From Clostridia bacterium (GTDB taxonomy: Bacteria; Bacillota; Clostridia; Lachnospirales; Bianqueaceae), in NCBI GenBank assembly GCA_900764045.1, contig CAAFMN010000024.1, forward strand, positions 1 through 64,000: 64,000 nucleotides of DNA, given 5' to 3'. Positions within the stretch are counted from its first letter, which is position 1, and each line of letters begins with the position of its first letter. Under the pieces are notes generated by a model. That model did no database searches. It saw nothing but the letters and a program-made list of their open reading frames with translations, and was not told the origin of the DNA. The translations under genes were made by a program, and so were the position numbers. Shown here one piece after another: positions 7,901-16,902 of the stretch.

Positions 7901-8671
7901 ATGAGATTTGGAGTATGCGGTCCGGTCTCCCTGCTGGAGACGGCCAAACGTACCGGCTTCGATTATCTGGAGATGCAGGTTACAGCTGTGGCGTCCTGGA
8001 GTGAGGAAGAGTTTGAGGCCAATTGTAAAAAGATTCAGGAGGTCGGCCTGGAATGCCGCTGTTTTAACGTGCTGTTCCCGGGGGATATGGCACTGATCGG
8101 AGACCAGGCAGACGCGTCCAGGCGGGATCTGTATCTGCATAAGGCGTTTGCGCGGCTGCAGAAGCTGGGCGGAGAGATTGTTGTGTTCGGCAGCGGAAGA
8201 GCGCGCAAAAAGCCGGAGGGCTTAAGCTTTTTTGAAGCGTATCGTCAGCTTGTGGAAGTTACTTACGCGATCGGAACGATCGCGGCGCAGTATGGGCTGA
8301 CCATTGTAATTGAACCGCTGAATCGTACAGAATGCGACTTGATCAACTCCATGGCGGAGGGAGCCCAGCTTGTTTCCGATGTGGATCTGGAGAATGTACG
8401 CCTTCTGAGTGATTTTTACCATGTGGCGACGGATCATGAGCCCATCAGCGATATCACAAGGATTGGAGCCTTTAGCCATATCCATGTGGCATCCCGCTAC
8501 GCGCGCCGGTATCCTCTGCCGGGGCAGCCGGATGACTATAAGCAGTATTTTCACAGACTGAAAGACATCGGCTATCAGGGTCGGATCAGTGTAGAGGGCG
8601 GAGCCGAGGATATCGAGGCGGAGGGACGTCTCAGCCTGGCGTATCTGCGTAAGATTTGGGAGGAAGCATAA
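7901..8671 (+). CDS. Xylose-isomerase-like TIM-barrel sugar isomerase/epimerase
   Basis: A 256-residue member of the AP-endonuclease-2/xylose-isomerase TIM-barrel superfamily, which includes tagatose 3-epimerase, hydroxypyruvate isomerase and D-apiose isomerase. Metal-binding residues appear in order as Glu in IEPLNRTE, Asp-His in DFYH, His in SHIHVA and Glu in VEGG. The helical edge NRTECDLINS is typical of sugar epimerases. It follows punA by 16 bp and precedes a fucose-isomerase-like gene and transketolase genes, so it most likely rearranges the sugar that is then phosphorylated and split. The exact substrate is unknown. Confidence 0.85.
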   Translation: MRFGVCGPVSLLETAKRTGFDYLEMQVTAVASWSEEEFEANCKKIQEVGLECRCFNVLFPGDMALIGDQADASRRDLYLHKAFARLQKLGGEIVVFGSGRARKKPEGLSFFEAYRQLVEVTYAIGTIAAQYGLTIVIEPLNRTECDLINSMAEGAQLVSDVDLENVRLLSDFYHVATDHEPISDITRIGAFSHIHVASRYARRYPLPGQPDDYKQYFHRLKDIGYQGRISVEGGAEDIEAEGRLSLAYLRKIWEEA

Positions 8672-8683
8672 GACGCTGCGTTC

Positions 8684-8712
8684 TTGCGGAAAACATCTCA
8701 ATATAGTATAAT
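8684..8712 (+). promoter_or_regulatory. Internal promoter of the sugar operon
   Basis: TTGCGG (8684-8689), a 17-bp spacer and TATAAT (8707-8712), in the 71-bp gap before the fucose-isomerase-like gene. Confidence 0.65.
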
Positions 8713-8742
8713 AGAATATCATATCATGAAAGGAAGAGTATT

Positions 8743-10143
8743 ATGGCGAAAATAGTATTGGGCCTGGCGCCGACGCGCCGGAGCATCTTCAGCGCACCGG
8801 ATGCGGTCAAGTATGCCAATCTGACCAGAGACCGTCTGCGTGAGCTGGGAGTGGAATTTGTAGACATCACGGATATCAATGAAGAAGGACTTCTGTATGA
8901 TGATAATGACCGGATCAAAGTAGCCGCCAAGTTCAAGGCGGCCGGAGTGGACGGCCTGTTCCTGCCTCATGGGAATTTCGGTACGGAGTATGTCGTCGCT
9001 CGGCTGGCCAAGGATCTGAATGTGCCAGTGCTTCTGTGGGGACCGCGCGATGAGCGCCCGGACGAAAATGGAATCCGTCTGCGTGACAGCCAGTGCGGAC
9101 TGTTCGCGACCGGGAAGGTACTGCGCCGTTTTCAGGTGCCGTTTACCTATATGACCAACTGCCGCCTGACGGATCCGCAGTTTGAGCGCGGCGTTAAGGA
9201 TTTCCTGGCAGTATGTAATGTCGTTAAGGTGTTCCGCAATATCCGGATTCTTCAGATCGGACCGCGTCCTTTTGATTTCTGGTCGACGATGTGCAACGAG
9301 GGAGAGCTTCTGGAGAAGTTCAATATCCAGCTGGCGCCGATTCCTCTGCCGGAGCTGACAGAGGCAGTGGAGGCAGCCAAAAAAGAAGGCACCGAGGTCA
9401 GCAAAGTCCTTGAATATGTACATTGCAATATGAATGTCAAGATCAAAGAGAACGAATTGGAGAATGTCGCGGCCCTGAAGGTAGCGATGAAGAGCCTCGC
9501 TAAAAAATATGGCTGCAATGCGATCGCCATTCAGTGTTGGAATGCTCTGCAGGGAGAGTTGGGAATTATGCCATGCGCCGCCAATTCGCTGCTGAACGAA
9601 GAAGGAATTCCGGTAGTGTGCGAGACAGATATTCACGGCGCTGTTACCGCTCTGATGGCGGAGGCGGCCGGAATGGACGAAGCCAGAACCTTCTTTGCGG
9701 ACTGGACCGTACGCCATCCTGACAACGAAAACGGAGAGCTGCTGCAGCACTGCGGCCCCTGGCCGATTTCTGTAGCGCGGGAGAAACCGACCATCGGATA
9801 TCCTCTGGCATTTAATCATCCGGGCGCGGTGGAAGCTGAGGCCAAGCACGGAGAGATGACGCTGTGCCGTTTTGACGGAGATAACGGTGAGTATTCTCTG
9901 CTTTTGGGCAACGCCAAGGGTGTGGACGGCCCCTATACCAAGGGTACATATGTCTGGGTAGAGGTAGAGAACCTGAAGCGCCTGGAGGATAAGATTGTCT
10001 GCGGACCTTATATTCATCACTGTGTCGGCATTCACAAGAATGTGGTTCCGGTACTGTATGAAGCATGCAAATATATCGGTGTTAAGCCTGATTTATATGA
10101 CCCGATCGAAGAAGAAGTCAAGGCTTATCTCCGAGGAGAATGA
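8743..10143 (+). CDS. L-fucose/L-arabinose isomerase-like protein
   Basis: A 466-residue protein with the fold features of the fucose/arabinose isomerase family. It has an N-terminal Rossmann-like part (FLPHGNFGTEYVV) and a conserved central stretch reading CWNALQGELGIMPCAANS followed by VVCETDIHGA, which carries the metal-binding Glu and Asp. A C-terminal domain with HHCVG contributes the usual histidine. These enzymes interconvert aldoses and ketoses using Mn2+. It may act on a pentose or a branched or deoxy sugar. It lies 13 bp before the transketolase genes and has its own promoter. True fucose isomerases are about 590 residues, so this is a shorter relative and need not use fucose. Confidence 0.85.
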   Translation: MAKIVLGLAPTRRSIFSAPDAVKYANLTRDRLRELGVEFVDITDINEEGLLYDDNDRIKVAAKFKAAGVDGLFLPHGNFGTEYVVARLAKDLNVPVLLWGPRDERPDENGIRLRDSQCGLFATGKVLRRFQVPFTYMTNCRLTDPQFERGVKDFLAVCNVVKVFRNIRILQIGPRPFDFWSTMCNEGELLEKFNIQLAPIPLPELTEAVEAAKKEGTEVSKVLEYVHCNMNVKIKENELENVAALKVAMKSLAKKYGCNAIAIQCWNALQGELGIMPCAANSLLNEEGIPVVCETDIHGAVTALMAEAAGMDEARTFFADWTVRHPDNENGELLQHCGPWPISVAREKPTIGYPLAFNHPGAVEAEAKHGEMTLCRFDGDNGEYSLLLGNAKGVDGPYTKGTYVWVEVENLKRLEDKIVCGPYIHHCVGIHKNVVPVLYEACKYIGVKPDLYDPIEEEVKAYLRGE

Positions 10144-10156
10144 GGAGAGTTAAATA

Positions 10157-10978
10157 ATGAACCTGAAAGAAAAATCCTACCAGATCCGGCAGGATGTATT
10201 GGATATGGTATACCGCGCCAAGGCGGGACATATCGGCGGAGACTATAGCGTATGTGATATTCTGGTAACGCTGTATTATCATGTGATGAATGTGGGGCCG
10301 GATAAGGTCAAGGATCCGAACCGGGATCGGTTCATTCTGAGCAAGGGACATTCGGTGGAGTCGCTGTATTGTATTCTGGCGGATAAGGGATATTTTCCCA
10401 AGTCGGACCTGGAGACATACTCCCAGTATGGAAGTAAATATATCGGACATCCCAACAACAAAGTAAATGGTGTGGAGATGAATTCCGGTTCCCTGGGACA
10501 TGGGCTGCCGGTCGCTGTCGGCATGGCTCTGGCAGGACGGATGGATCACGCTCCCTATCGTGTATATACGGTGATGGGAGATGGAGAGCTGGCAGAGGGT
10601 TCTGTCTGGGAAGGCGTAATGGCTGCCGGGCATTATAAGCTGGACAATCTGACAGCAGTCGTTGATAGAAACCGTTTGCAGATCTCCGGCTCTACAGAGG
10701 ACGTGATGCATCATGACAGCCTGGATGAGCGCTTCGGCAGCTTTGGATGGCATGTGATTCACGCGTCCGGCAACGATCCGGATTCTCTGATTCAGGCATT
10801 TGACGAGGCCAAAAATACCAAGGGGATGCCGACGATGATCATTGCGGATACCGTCAAGGGCTGCGGTGTTTCCTATATGGAAAATCAGGCAGTATGGCAT
10901 CATAAGGTGCCGACAGAGGCAGAGTATCTGCAGGCGAAAGAAGAACTGAAGGCAAAGGAGGCGGCAGCTCGTGAATAA
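10157..10978 (+). CDS. Transketolase, N-terminal (thiamine-binding) subunit
   Basis: A 273-residue protein equal to the first domain of transketolase. The thiamine-diphosphate motif begins GDGELAEGSVWEG (141-153) and ends with the Asn-Arg pair near 171-173 (DRNRLQ). GSLGHGLPVAVG and KGHSVESLY are further family signatures. The second half is encoded by the next gene, which overlaps it by 8 bp, so an alpha2beta2 enzyme is expected. Split transketolases in sugar operons often work on a dedicated ketose phosphate rather than in the general pentose phosphate pathway. Here the neighbours (isomerases and FGGY kinase) suggest such a role. Confidence 0.93.
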   Translation: MNLKEKSYQIRQDVLDMVYRAKAGHIGGDYSVCDILVTLYYHVMNVGPDKVKDPNRDRFILSKGHSVESLYCILADKGYFPKSDLETYSQYGSKYIGHPNNKVNGVEMNSGSLGHGLPVAVGMALAGRMDHAPYRVYTVMGDGELAEGSVWEGVMAAGHYKLDNLTAVVDRNRLQISGSTEDVMHHDSLDERFGSFGWHVIHASGNDPDSLIQAFDEAKNTKGMPTMIIADTVKGCGVSYMENQAVWHHKVPTEAEYLQAKEELKAKEAAARE

Positions 10979-11903
10979 GATCGCGAATAAACAGGTGATC
11001 TGCGATGTGCTGATGGAACATGCGCAGAAGGATAGAGATATAATTGTACTGTGCAGTGATTCCAGAGGATCCTCCTCCATGACTCCTTTTGCGGACCGTT
11101 TTCCGGAGCAGTTTGTGGAGACGGGAATCGCGGAGCAGAATCTGGTCTCGATCGCGGCCGGACTCGCTTCTTGCGGTAAGAAGCCCTATGTGGCTTCGCC
11201 TGCCTGCTTCCTTTCGACCAGAAGCATGGAGCAGGGCAAGGTAGACGTAGCCTATTCCCATACCAATGTCAAGCTGGTTGGCGTTTCCGGCGGTGTAAGC
11301 TACGGCGCGCTGGGCATGACGCATCATTCCGCACAGGATATCGCTACGATGGGATCTATTCCGGGAATGCGCGTATATCTTCCGAGCGATCGTCATCAGA
11401 CCAGAAAGCTGATGGAGGCGCTGCTTAAGGATACGGATCCGGCGTATATCCGGACAGGGCGCAATGCTGTAGAAGATGTTTACGAAGAGGACAAAATCCC
11501 CTTTGAGATGGACAAGGCGACGATGGTCTGCGATGGTACGGATCTTACGATCATTGCCTGCGGCGAAATGGTTCTGGCGGCCAAGAAGGCGGCAGAGGAG
11601 CTGAAGAGCCAGGGCATCAGCGTGCGGGTTCTGGATATGTACTGTGTGAAGCCTCTGGATACAGAGGCTGTCGTTCGCGCGGCTCAGGAGACCAAGGCGA
11701 TTATTACGATTGAAGAGCATGGACCGATTGGCGGTTTGGCCGGTCTGGTAGCGCAGGTAGTGACTTCCAGTCATCCGGTGAAAATGGCTATGATGACCTT
11801 GCCGGACGCTCCCTGTGTAGCAGGAAAGTCTCAGGAGATCTTTGACCATTACGGATTGAATGCGGCGGGAATCGTGGCGAAGGCCAAGGAGCTTTTGGCA
11901 TGA
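10971..11903 (+). CDS. Transketolase, C-terminal (pyrimidine-binding) subunit
   Basis: A 310-residue partner of the upstream subunit. It contains the pyrimidine-binding domain with the catalytic Glu in FVETGIAEQNLVSIAAGLA, the histidine-rich GMTHHSAQDIA region, and a C-terminal transketolase domain (IIACGEMVLAA; EEHGPIGGLAGLV). It moves a two-carbon unit between sugar phosphates with the N-terminal subunit. The start overlaps the upstream gene by 8 bp and the end overlaps the kinase by 4 bp (ATGA), so expression is tightly coupled. Confidence 0.93.
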   Translation: MNKIANKQVICDVLMEHAQKDRDIIVLCSDSRGSSSMTPFADRFPEQFVETGIAEQNLVSIAAGLASCGKKPYVASPACFLSTRSMEQGKVDVAYSHTNVKLVGVSGGVSYGALGMTHHSAQDIATMGSIPGMRVYLPSDRHQTRKLMEALLKDTDPAYIRTGRNAVEDVYEEDKIPFEMDKATMVCDGTDLTIIACGEMVLAAKKAAEELKSQGISVRVLDMYCVKPLDTEAVVRAAQETKAIITIEEHGPIGGLAGLVAQVVTSSHPVKMAMMTLPDAPCVAGKSQEIFDHYGLNAAGIVAKAKELLA

Positions 11904-13375
11904 AATATATTATAGCTCTGGATCAGAGTACACAGGGGACCAAAGCAATGCTTCTGGATCAGACAGGCAGCCGTCTGCAGCGTGTATCCAGAAGTCATCA
12001 GCAGATCATCCTCCCCAATGGATATGTGGAGCATGACCCGGAGGAGATCTATGCCAATGTGATTGCCTGTGTCCGTGAGCTCTTGGAACACAGCGGCGTC
12101 AGTGGCGAGGAGATTGCCGGCGTCGGAATCAGCAATCAGCGGGAGACCGCGTTGGCATGGAGCCGGACGACGGGTAAAAGCTTCGGCAACGCTGTAGTCT
12201 GGCAATGCGGCCGGGGCGAGGCCATCTGCAAGAGGATTGAAGAAGCTGGTCACGCAGAGGAAGTGCGGCAGAAGACAGGCCTTCGTCTGTCTCCGTATTT
12301 CTCGGCAGCGAAGATCGCCTGGATTCTGGAAAACCGTAAAGACGCCGAAGAAGCGGCCGGTCAGGGAGATTTTCTGTGCGGAACGATGGATAGCTATCTC
12401 ATATGGCGCCTGAGCGGAGGGAAAAGCTTTAAGACCGATGTATCCAACGCGTCCAGAACGCAGCTGATGAATCTGAAGACGCTGCAGTGGGATGAGGAGC
12501 TCTGCGGCTGGTACGGGATTCAGGTCCCGATGCTTCCGGAGATTTGTGATTCGGATTCTTTATTCGCGATGACAGATTTTGAAGGCGTGCTGAGTCATCC
12601 GGTTCCGATTCACGGCGTATTGGGGGATTCTCACGCGGCGCTCTTCGGACATGGGTGCAGACAGCCCGGACAGATGAAGACGACCTACGGCACAGGATCT
12701 TCGATCATGATGAATATCGGGGAGAAGCCGGTATGGAGCGATAAAGGAATTGTTACCTCGCTTGCCTGGAAAATCGCAGGGAAGGCGGAGTATGTATTGG
12801 AAGGGAATATCAATTATACAGGAGCCGTCATGACTTGGGCGATCAAGGATCTGGGCCTTTTGGAATCCGTGGCGGAGGCAGACGCGCTGGCAATGTCCGC
12901 GGCGCCCAATGATACAACCTATATTGTTCCGGCCTTCACCGGATTGGGTGCGCCCTATTGGGATACGGAAGCCAAGGCGATGATCTACGGTATGGGACGT
13001 CAGACCGGCCGAGCGGAGCTTGTGCGCGCGGTGGATGAATGCATCGCGTATCAGGTAGCCGATATCGTCTATCTGATGCAGCAGGAATCCGGATACCCCA
13101 TCCAGGAGGTACGCGCTGACGGCGGAGCCAGCCGAGGGAAATTTTTGATGCAGTTTCAGAGTGATCTCCTGAATGTTCCGGTCTATGCGGCGGAGAATGA
13201 AGAGATCTCCGGAACCGGCGCGGGATTGGCCGCCGGGTTTGGCTTGGGATTATATGATGAACAGGTATTTGAAGGCCGTGCGTATCGTTCGTATCGCCCG
13301 CGGATGACGGAGGAGATGCGCAGCGTCAAGTACAGCGGCTGGAAGGATGCTGTCAAAAGGGTATTATTAAAATAA
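11900..13375 (+). CDS. FGGY-family sugar kinase
   Basis: A 491-residue carbohydrate kinase of the glycerol/xylulose kinase family. Landmarks: the ATP-binding start IIALDQSTQGTKAML, NQRETALAW, AVVWQCGRG, DVSNASRTQLMN, the catalytic Asp in VLGDSHAALFGHG, the phosphate loop TTYGTGSSIMMN, and RADGGASRGKFLMQFQ. The sequence resembles glycerol kinases but has WQCGRG where glycerol kinases have WQDRRT, so another polyol or ketose is likely. It overlaps the transketolase gene and precedes an MFS transporter by 1 bp. In this operon it probably phosphorylates the ketose made by the isomerases, and the transketolase then cleaves the product. Confidence 0.88.
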   Translation: MKYIIALDQSTQGTKAMLLDQTGSRLQRVSRSHQQIILPNGYVEHDPEEIYANVIACVRELLEHSGVSGEEIAGVGISNQRETALAWSRTTGKSFGNAVVWQCGRGEAICKRIEEAGHAEEVRQKTGLRLSPYFSAAKIAWILENRKDAEEAAGQGDFLCGTMDSYLIWRLSGGKSFKTDVSNASRTQLMNLKTLQWDEELCGWYGIQVPMLPEICDSDSLFAMTDFEGVLSHPVPIHGVLGDSHAALFGHGCRQPGQMKTTYGTGSSIMMNIGEKPVWSDKGIVTSLAWKIAGKAEYVLEGNINYTGAVMTWAIKDLGLLESVAEADALAMSAAPNDTTYIVPAFTGLGAPYWDTEAKAMIYGMGRQTGRAELVRAVDECIAYQVADIVYLMQQESGYPIQEVRADGGASRGKFLMQFQSDLLNVPVYAAENEEISGTGAGLAAGFGLGLYDEQVFEGRAYRSYRPRMTEEMRSVKYSGWKDAVKRVLLK

Positions 13376-13376
13376 A

Positions 13377-14552
13377 ATGAACGAGAAAAAGATACGTTGG
13401 ATTTTTGGCCTGGCGACCATGTTTTTCTGGGCATCGGAATATTGTCATGTTCCGTTCTTTACGCCCTATCTTCGGACGCTGGGACTGAGTGCGACACTGA
13501 TCGGTTTCCTGGTGGGATGCTATGGGTTCACACAACTGTGCATCCGTATCCCACTGGGAATCTTTGCGGATATGTCCGGGCGTTACCGCCTGCTGGTACG
13601 CGCCGGATGCTTTTTTACGACAGTGTCTTCATTGGGGTTATACATGACGCAGGATATCTTCTGGATGTTTGTATGCCGTGTTCTCGCAGGAGTAGCCGCG
13701 TCCACATGGGTAGCGTTTACTGTGATGTTTACGGGATACTTCAAACCGGAAGAAAGCGGCAAGGCGATCGCGCAGATCAATGGCTTTAATAATACGGGAA
13801 AGCTTCTGGCGTTCTTCCTGGGCAGTGTTTCCGCGACGGCTTATGGCTATAAGGCGCCGCTTCTTATGAGCTGTATCACAGGATTTGCGGCAATTGCGCT
13901 GTCCGTCTTTATTAAGGACAACGATTCCAAGAGAGTACCGCAAAAGCCCAGGGAGCTTTTAACGGTATTTCGGGATATCTCTGTGTTGGCGCCGGCGCTG
14001 CTCGCGGTGGTTCTGCAGATGCTGATGCAGGGAACGGCGTTTTCCTTTACTTCTGATGTAGCCAGAAGTATCGGAGCGAACGCGGTAGAGATTGGTGTAT
14101 CTTCCTGTCTCTTTACGGCGACGCAGATTGCCGCGGTCGTATTCTTAAATAGCGCCTGGACAGCCCGGCAGGACAGCAAAAATCTGGTCGCGGCTGGATT
14201 TGTTCTATACGCGTGCTACTGCCTGATGGTCGGCTTCGCGCCGAATATGATAGTAATGTATGCGGCGCAGATCATCGGAGGGTTTGCCAATGCGGTTCTG
14301 ACATCCATGCTGATGTCGAGCTGCATCCGCTATGTATCTCCGCAGAAAAAGTCCACAGCGATGGGACTGTATCAGGCGATCTATGGAATCGGTATGACGA
14401 TCGGACCGGTGATCATGGGAGGACTTGTGGATTGGTCCGGCTATGGCGGGGCCTTCGGACTCTTCGCGGTAGTTGCAGCCGCCGCGGCAATCGGCGCGCT
14501 GATCATATTCCCTGTGGTCAAGAAGGTCAAGACGGGAGGAAAAGCAGCATGA
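13377..14552 (+). CDS. MFS transporter of the sugar operon
   Basis: A 391-residue major facilitator with about 12 membrane segments. The first inter-helix loop reads PLGIFADMSGRYRLL, a good match to the MFS motif A (G-x-x-x-D-x-x-G-R-R). The middle loop is short and basic (KDNDSKRVPQKPRELL). It starts 1 bp after the kinase stop and overlaps the cation transporter by 3 bp, so it is part of the operon. Likely importer of the sugar handled by the operon; an exporter role cannot be excluded because subfamily motifs are weak. Confidence 0.85.
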   Translation: MNEKKIRWIFGLATMFFWASEYCHVPFFTPYLRTLGLSATLIGFLVGCYGFTQLCIRIPLGIFADMSGRYRLLVRAGCFFTTVSSLGLYMTQDIFWMFVCRVLAGVAASTWVAFTVMFTGYFKPEESGKAIAQINGFNNTGKLLAFFLGSVSATAYGYKAPLLMSCITGFAAIALSVFIKDNDSKRVPQKPRELLTVFRDISVLAPALLAVVLQMLMQGTAFSFTSDVARSIGANAVEIGVSSCLFTATQIAAVVFLNSAWTARQDSKNLVAAGFVLYACYCLMVGFAPNMIVMYAAQIIGGFANAVLTSMLMSSCIRYVSPQKKSTAMGLYQAIYGIGMTIGPVIMGGLVDWSGYGGAFGLFAVVAAAAAIGALIIFPVVKKVKTGGKAA

Positions 14553-15718
14553 TCGGGCTGTTGGCAAGACTTTTCATAAAAGATCGTGAGAACACACAAG
14601 AACCGCGGGTACGCGGTTCTTATGGTATATTATGCAGTATTGTAGGGATTGTTCTGAACATCCTGCTCTTCACGGCCAAGTATATCGCGGGAGCCCTCAG
14701 CGGATCCATTGCCATTCAAGCCGATGCGTGGAATAACCTCTCCGACGCCGGTTCTTCGGTAGTGACAATGATTGGATTTAAGGCGGCGGCAAAACGGCCG
14801 GACCGGGATCATCCGTTTGGACACGGCCGGTATGAGTATGTGTCAGGACTTGTCGTTTCCTTTTTGATCCTGCTGATGGGCGTACAGCTTTTGCAGTCCT
14901 CCATAGGGAAAATTCTGCATCCGGAGGATGTGGAGAGCGGAGCACTGCAGATTCTGGTGCTTCTGGGTTCTATCGGCATCAAGCTGTACATGAATCTGTA
15001 CAACCGCAGGATCGGAAAGAAGATTGATTCTGCCGCCATGAGAGCGACGGCGCTGGACAGTTTGAGTGATTCTGTCGCGACCGGAGTGGTTCTCATCTGC
15101 ACGGTCATCTATATGGTTACCAAAGTGAATCTGGATGGATGGGGCGGAGCATTGGTTGCCTTTTTTATTCTCTATACGGGAATTGGATCTCTGCGCGATA
15201 CCGTAGGTCCATTGCTGGGGCAGGCCCCGGATCCGGAATTTGTGGAGAAGATCCGTTCTATTGTGCTGTCGCATCCGCAGATCCTGGGAATTCATGACCT
15301 GATCGTGCATGATTACGGACCGGGACACTGTCTGATTTCACTGCATGGAGAAGTCTCGGGGGACGAAGATATCTATGCGCTTCACGAGGTGATCGATCAT
15401 GTCGAGGAAGAGCTGCGGGAGACTTTGGGCTGTGAGGCAGTGATTCATATGGATCCTGTGGCAGCGGATGATGAAGAGACGATGGCGTTGAAAATCCGGG
15501 TAGAAGCCTTGTTAAAAGAACTGGATCCCAGAATTACCATGCATGATTTTCGAATCGTGCATGGCGCCTCCTGTACGCGTCTGATCTTTGACGCGGTAGT
15601 ACCGGATGAGGCGATAGCCTCCGAAGAAGAAGCAGGGAGGAGAATTCAGGAAAAGATTCAGGAGCTGGGAGATCAATATAAGACGGCTGCCAGGATTGAC
15701 CGTTTTTCCGTAAAATGA
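14549..15718 (+). CDS. Cation diffusion facilitator (CDF) transporter
   Basis: A 389-residue divalent-metal/proton antiporter. Helix 2 carries ADAWNNLSDAGSS and helix 3 is preceded by HPFGHGRYEYVSG, both CDF signatures. There are about five to six membrane segments and a cytoplasmic C-terminal domain (IHDLIVHDYGPGH; VEEELRETLGCEAVIHMDPV) of the ferredoxin-like type. The C-terminal part is longer than usual and extends about 75 residues beyond the standard domain. The start overlaps the MFS stop codon (ATGA). Likely substrates are Zn2+, Mn2+ or Fe2+. Its link to the sugar genes may be only co-transcription. Confidence 0.9.
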   Translation: MIGLLARLFIKDRENTQEPRVRGSYGILCSIVGIVLNILLFTAKYIAGALSGSIAIQADAWNNLSDAGSSVVTMIGFKAAAKRPDRDHPFGHGRYEYVSGLVVSFLILLMGVQLLQSSIGKILHPEDVESGALQILVLLGSIGIKLYMNLYNRRIGKKIDSAAMRATALDSLSDSVATGVVLICTVIYMVTKVNLDGWGGALVAFFILYTGIGSLRDTVGPLLGQAPDPEFVEKIRSIVLSHPQILGIHDLIVHDYGPGHCLISLHGEVSGDEDIYALHEVIDHVEEELRETLGCEAVIHMDPVAADDEETMALKIRVEALLKELDPRITMHDFRIVHGASCTRLIFDAVVPDEAIASEEEAGRRIQEKIQELGDQYKTAARIDRFSVK

Positions 15719-16902
15719 TAAGAGCGGGAAGTTCCAAAGTAAGATGGAGCTTCCCGCTCTTGCATACGATCAGGAAAGAATGGTTGGTTGAAGGTGAAAC
15801 TCTGCGCACAGACGGTCGATCTCGTCTTGCGCGTTTTTTTGACAGCCTCTGGAATCGGAGCCTTGACAGCGCGGATCAGAAGATTCTTGGGCGTGTGTTC
15901 CATATCGACAAATTCCAGAAGCTGCGTTCGGTATCCCTGTGTGATCAGATAATTGGCGCGGATAGCGTCGGTCATCAGGGCAGCGGCTCTCTCCTGAATG
16001 ATTCCGTAATGGGTCAGAAGAGAGAAGGTGCTGCTCCTGATCTGACGGTTGAGCTCATGCTGACAGCAAGGGACAGAGAGGATGATGGAAGCTCCGCAGC
16101 CGACGGCATTGCGCAGCGCAAAATCGGTCGCGGTATCGCAGGCGTGGAGCGTGATGACCATGTCCACATCCGGTTCCGCGGCGAATCCATGGATATCGCC
16201 GACCTGAAAATGCAAATGGTCATATCCATAGCGGCGAGCCGCTTCATTGCAATGTTCAATGACGTCCTTTTTCAGGTCCAATCCCAGCATGTCTACCTGA
16301 AGGCCGCGAATCTGCGTAAAATAATAATACAGGATAAAGGTCAGATAAGACTTGCCGCAGCCGAAGTCGATGATCTTATAATACGAATCCGTCCGGTCCC
16401 GCAGAACATCGTCGACCATCTCGACAAAGCGGTTGATCTGACGGTATTTGTCGGACATGGAAGGGATGAGGCGGCCCTCACGGGTAAAGATGCCCATGTC
16501 GATCAGCGGGGGGATGATCTCCCCTTCGGTCAGAAGCCGCTTCTTGGGACGGTTGTGGTTCAGAGTCGTCATGACGGCGCCCTTAGACAGGGTTTCCTGC
16601 AGCAGAACCTTTCCCTTTTTGGAAATACGCAGGGCATATTCATGAGCTAAGCTCCAGGCGTTTAACTGGGTATAGCTCTGGGTCAAAAGAGTCTCCAGCC
16701 GCTGCGGAAGCTCTTCCGGCGCGTAATTTTCATGGAATACCTGTGTCCGGGTCCGGTTGGCCTGCTGGTAAAAGACCGTTTTCCCCTGCTTCAGAGTAAT
16801 CTCAGAGCGGATATAGGAAGAATTCTGGGATCTGGGAGAACTGAGTACCAGACGGGACGGGGACTCGGAGAGAATTCTGAAGATCGCTTCCTGTAGATTC
16901 AT
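15673..16902 (-). CDS. SAM-dependent methyltransferase, class I
   Basis: A 409-residue protein. After an N-terminal region of about 180 residues comes a Rossmann-type methyltransferase domain: motif I IIDFGCGKSYLTFIL, motif II acidic residue in MLGLDLKKDVIEHC, then VGDIHGF, and the HACDTATDFAL segment. SVPCCQHELN follows. Such proteins are common in Firmicutes, and an RNA or other nucleic-acid substrate is possible but not shown. The start codon overlaps the DnaI stop (ATGA). The last 15 codons run antisense into the CDF gene and through a perfect hairpin, so the C-terminus (…SILAAVLY) may be an extension unique to this strain. Confidence 0.8.
   Translation of the reverse strand: MNLQEAIFRILSESPSRLVLSSPRSQNSSYIRSEITLKQGKTVFYQQANRTRTQVFHENYAPEELPQRLETLLTQSYTQLNAWSLAHEYALRISKKGKVLLQETLSKGAVMTTLNHNRPKKRLLTEGEIIPPLIDMGIFTREGRLIPSMSDKYRQINRFVEMVDDVLRDRTDSYYKIIDFGCGKSYLTFILYYYFTQIRGLQVDMLGLDLKKDVIEHCNEAARRYGYDHLHFQVGDIHGFAAEPDVDMVITLHACDTATDFALRNAVGCGASIILSVPCCQHELNRQIRSSTFSLLTHYGIIQERAAALMTDAIRANYLITQGYRTQLLEFVDMEHTPKNLLIRAVKAPIPEAVKKTRKTRSTVCAQSFTFNQPFFPDRMQEREAPSYFGTSRSYHFTEKRSILAAVLY
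15720..15761. terminator. Hairpin between convergent CDF and methyltransferase genes
   Basis: A perfect 12-bp inverted repeat, AAGAGCGGGAAG with CTTCCCGCTCTT, with an extra TCCA/TGGA pairing in the loop. The T-tracts are weak on both strands. It begins 2 bp after the CDF stop codon and lies inside the 3' end of the opposing methyltransferase gene. Confidence 0.6.

Noticed and set aside
8719..10035. Long minus-strand open frame (438 codons)
   Set aside because: It lies antisense to the fucose-isomerase-like gene, lacks a ribosome binding site and shows no protein motif. Other long antisense frames, such as 5647-6858 (+), 36325-37995 (-) and 22657-23907 (-), are rejected for the same reason.
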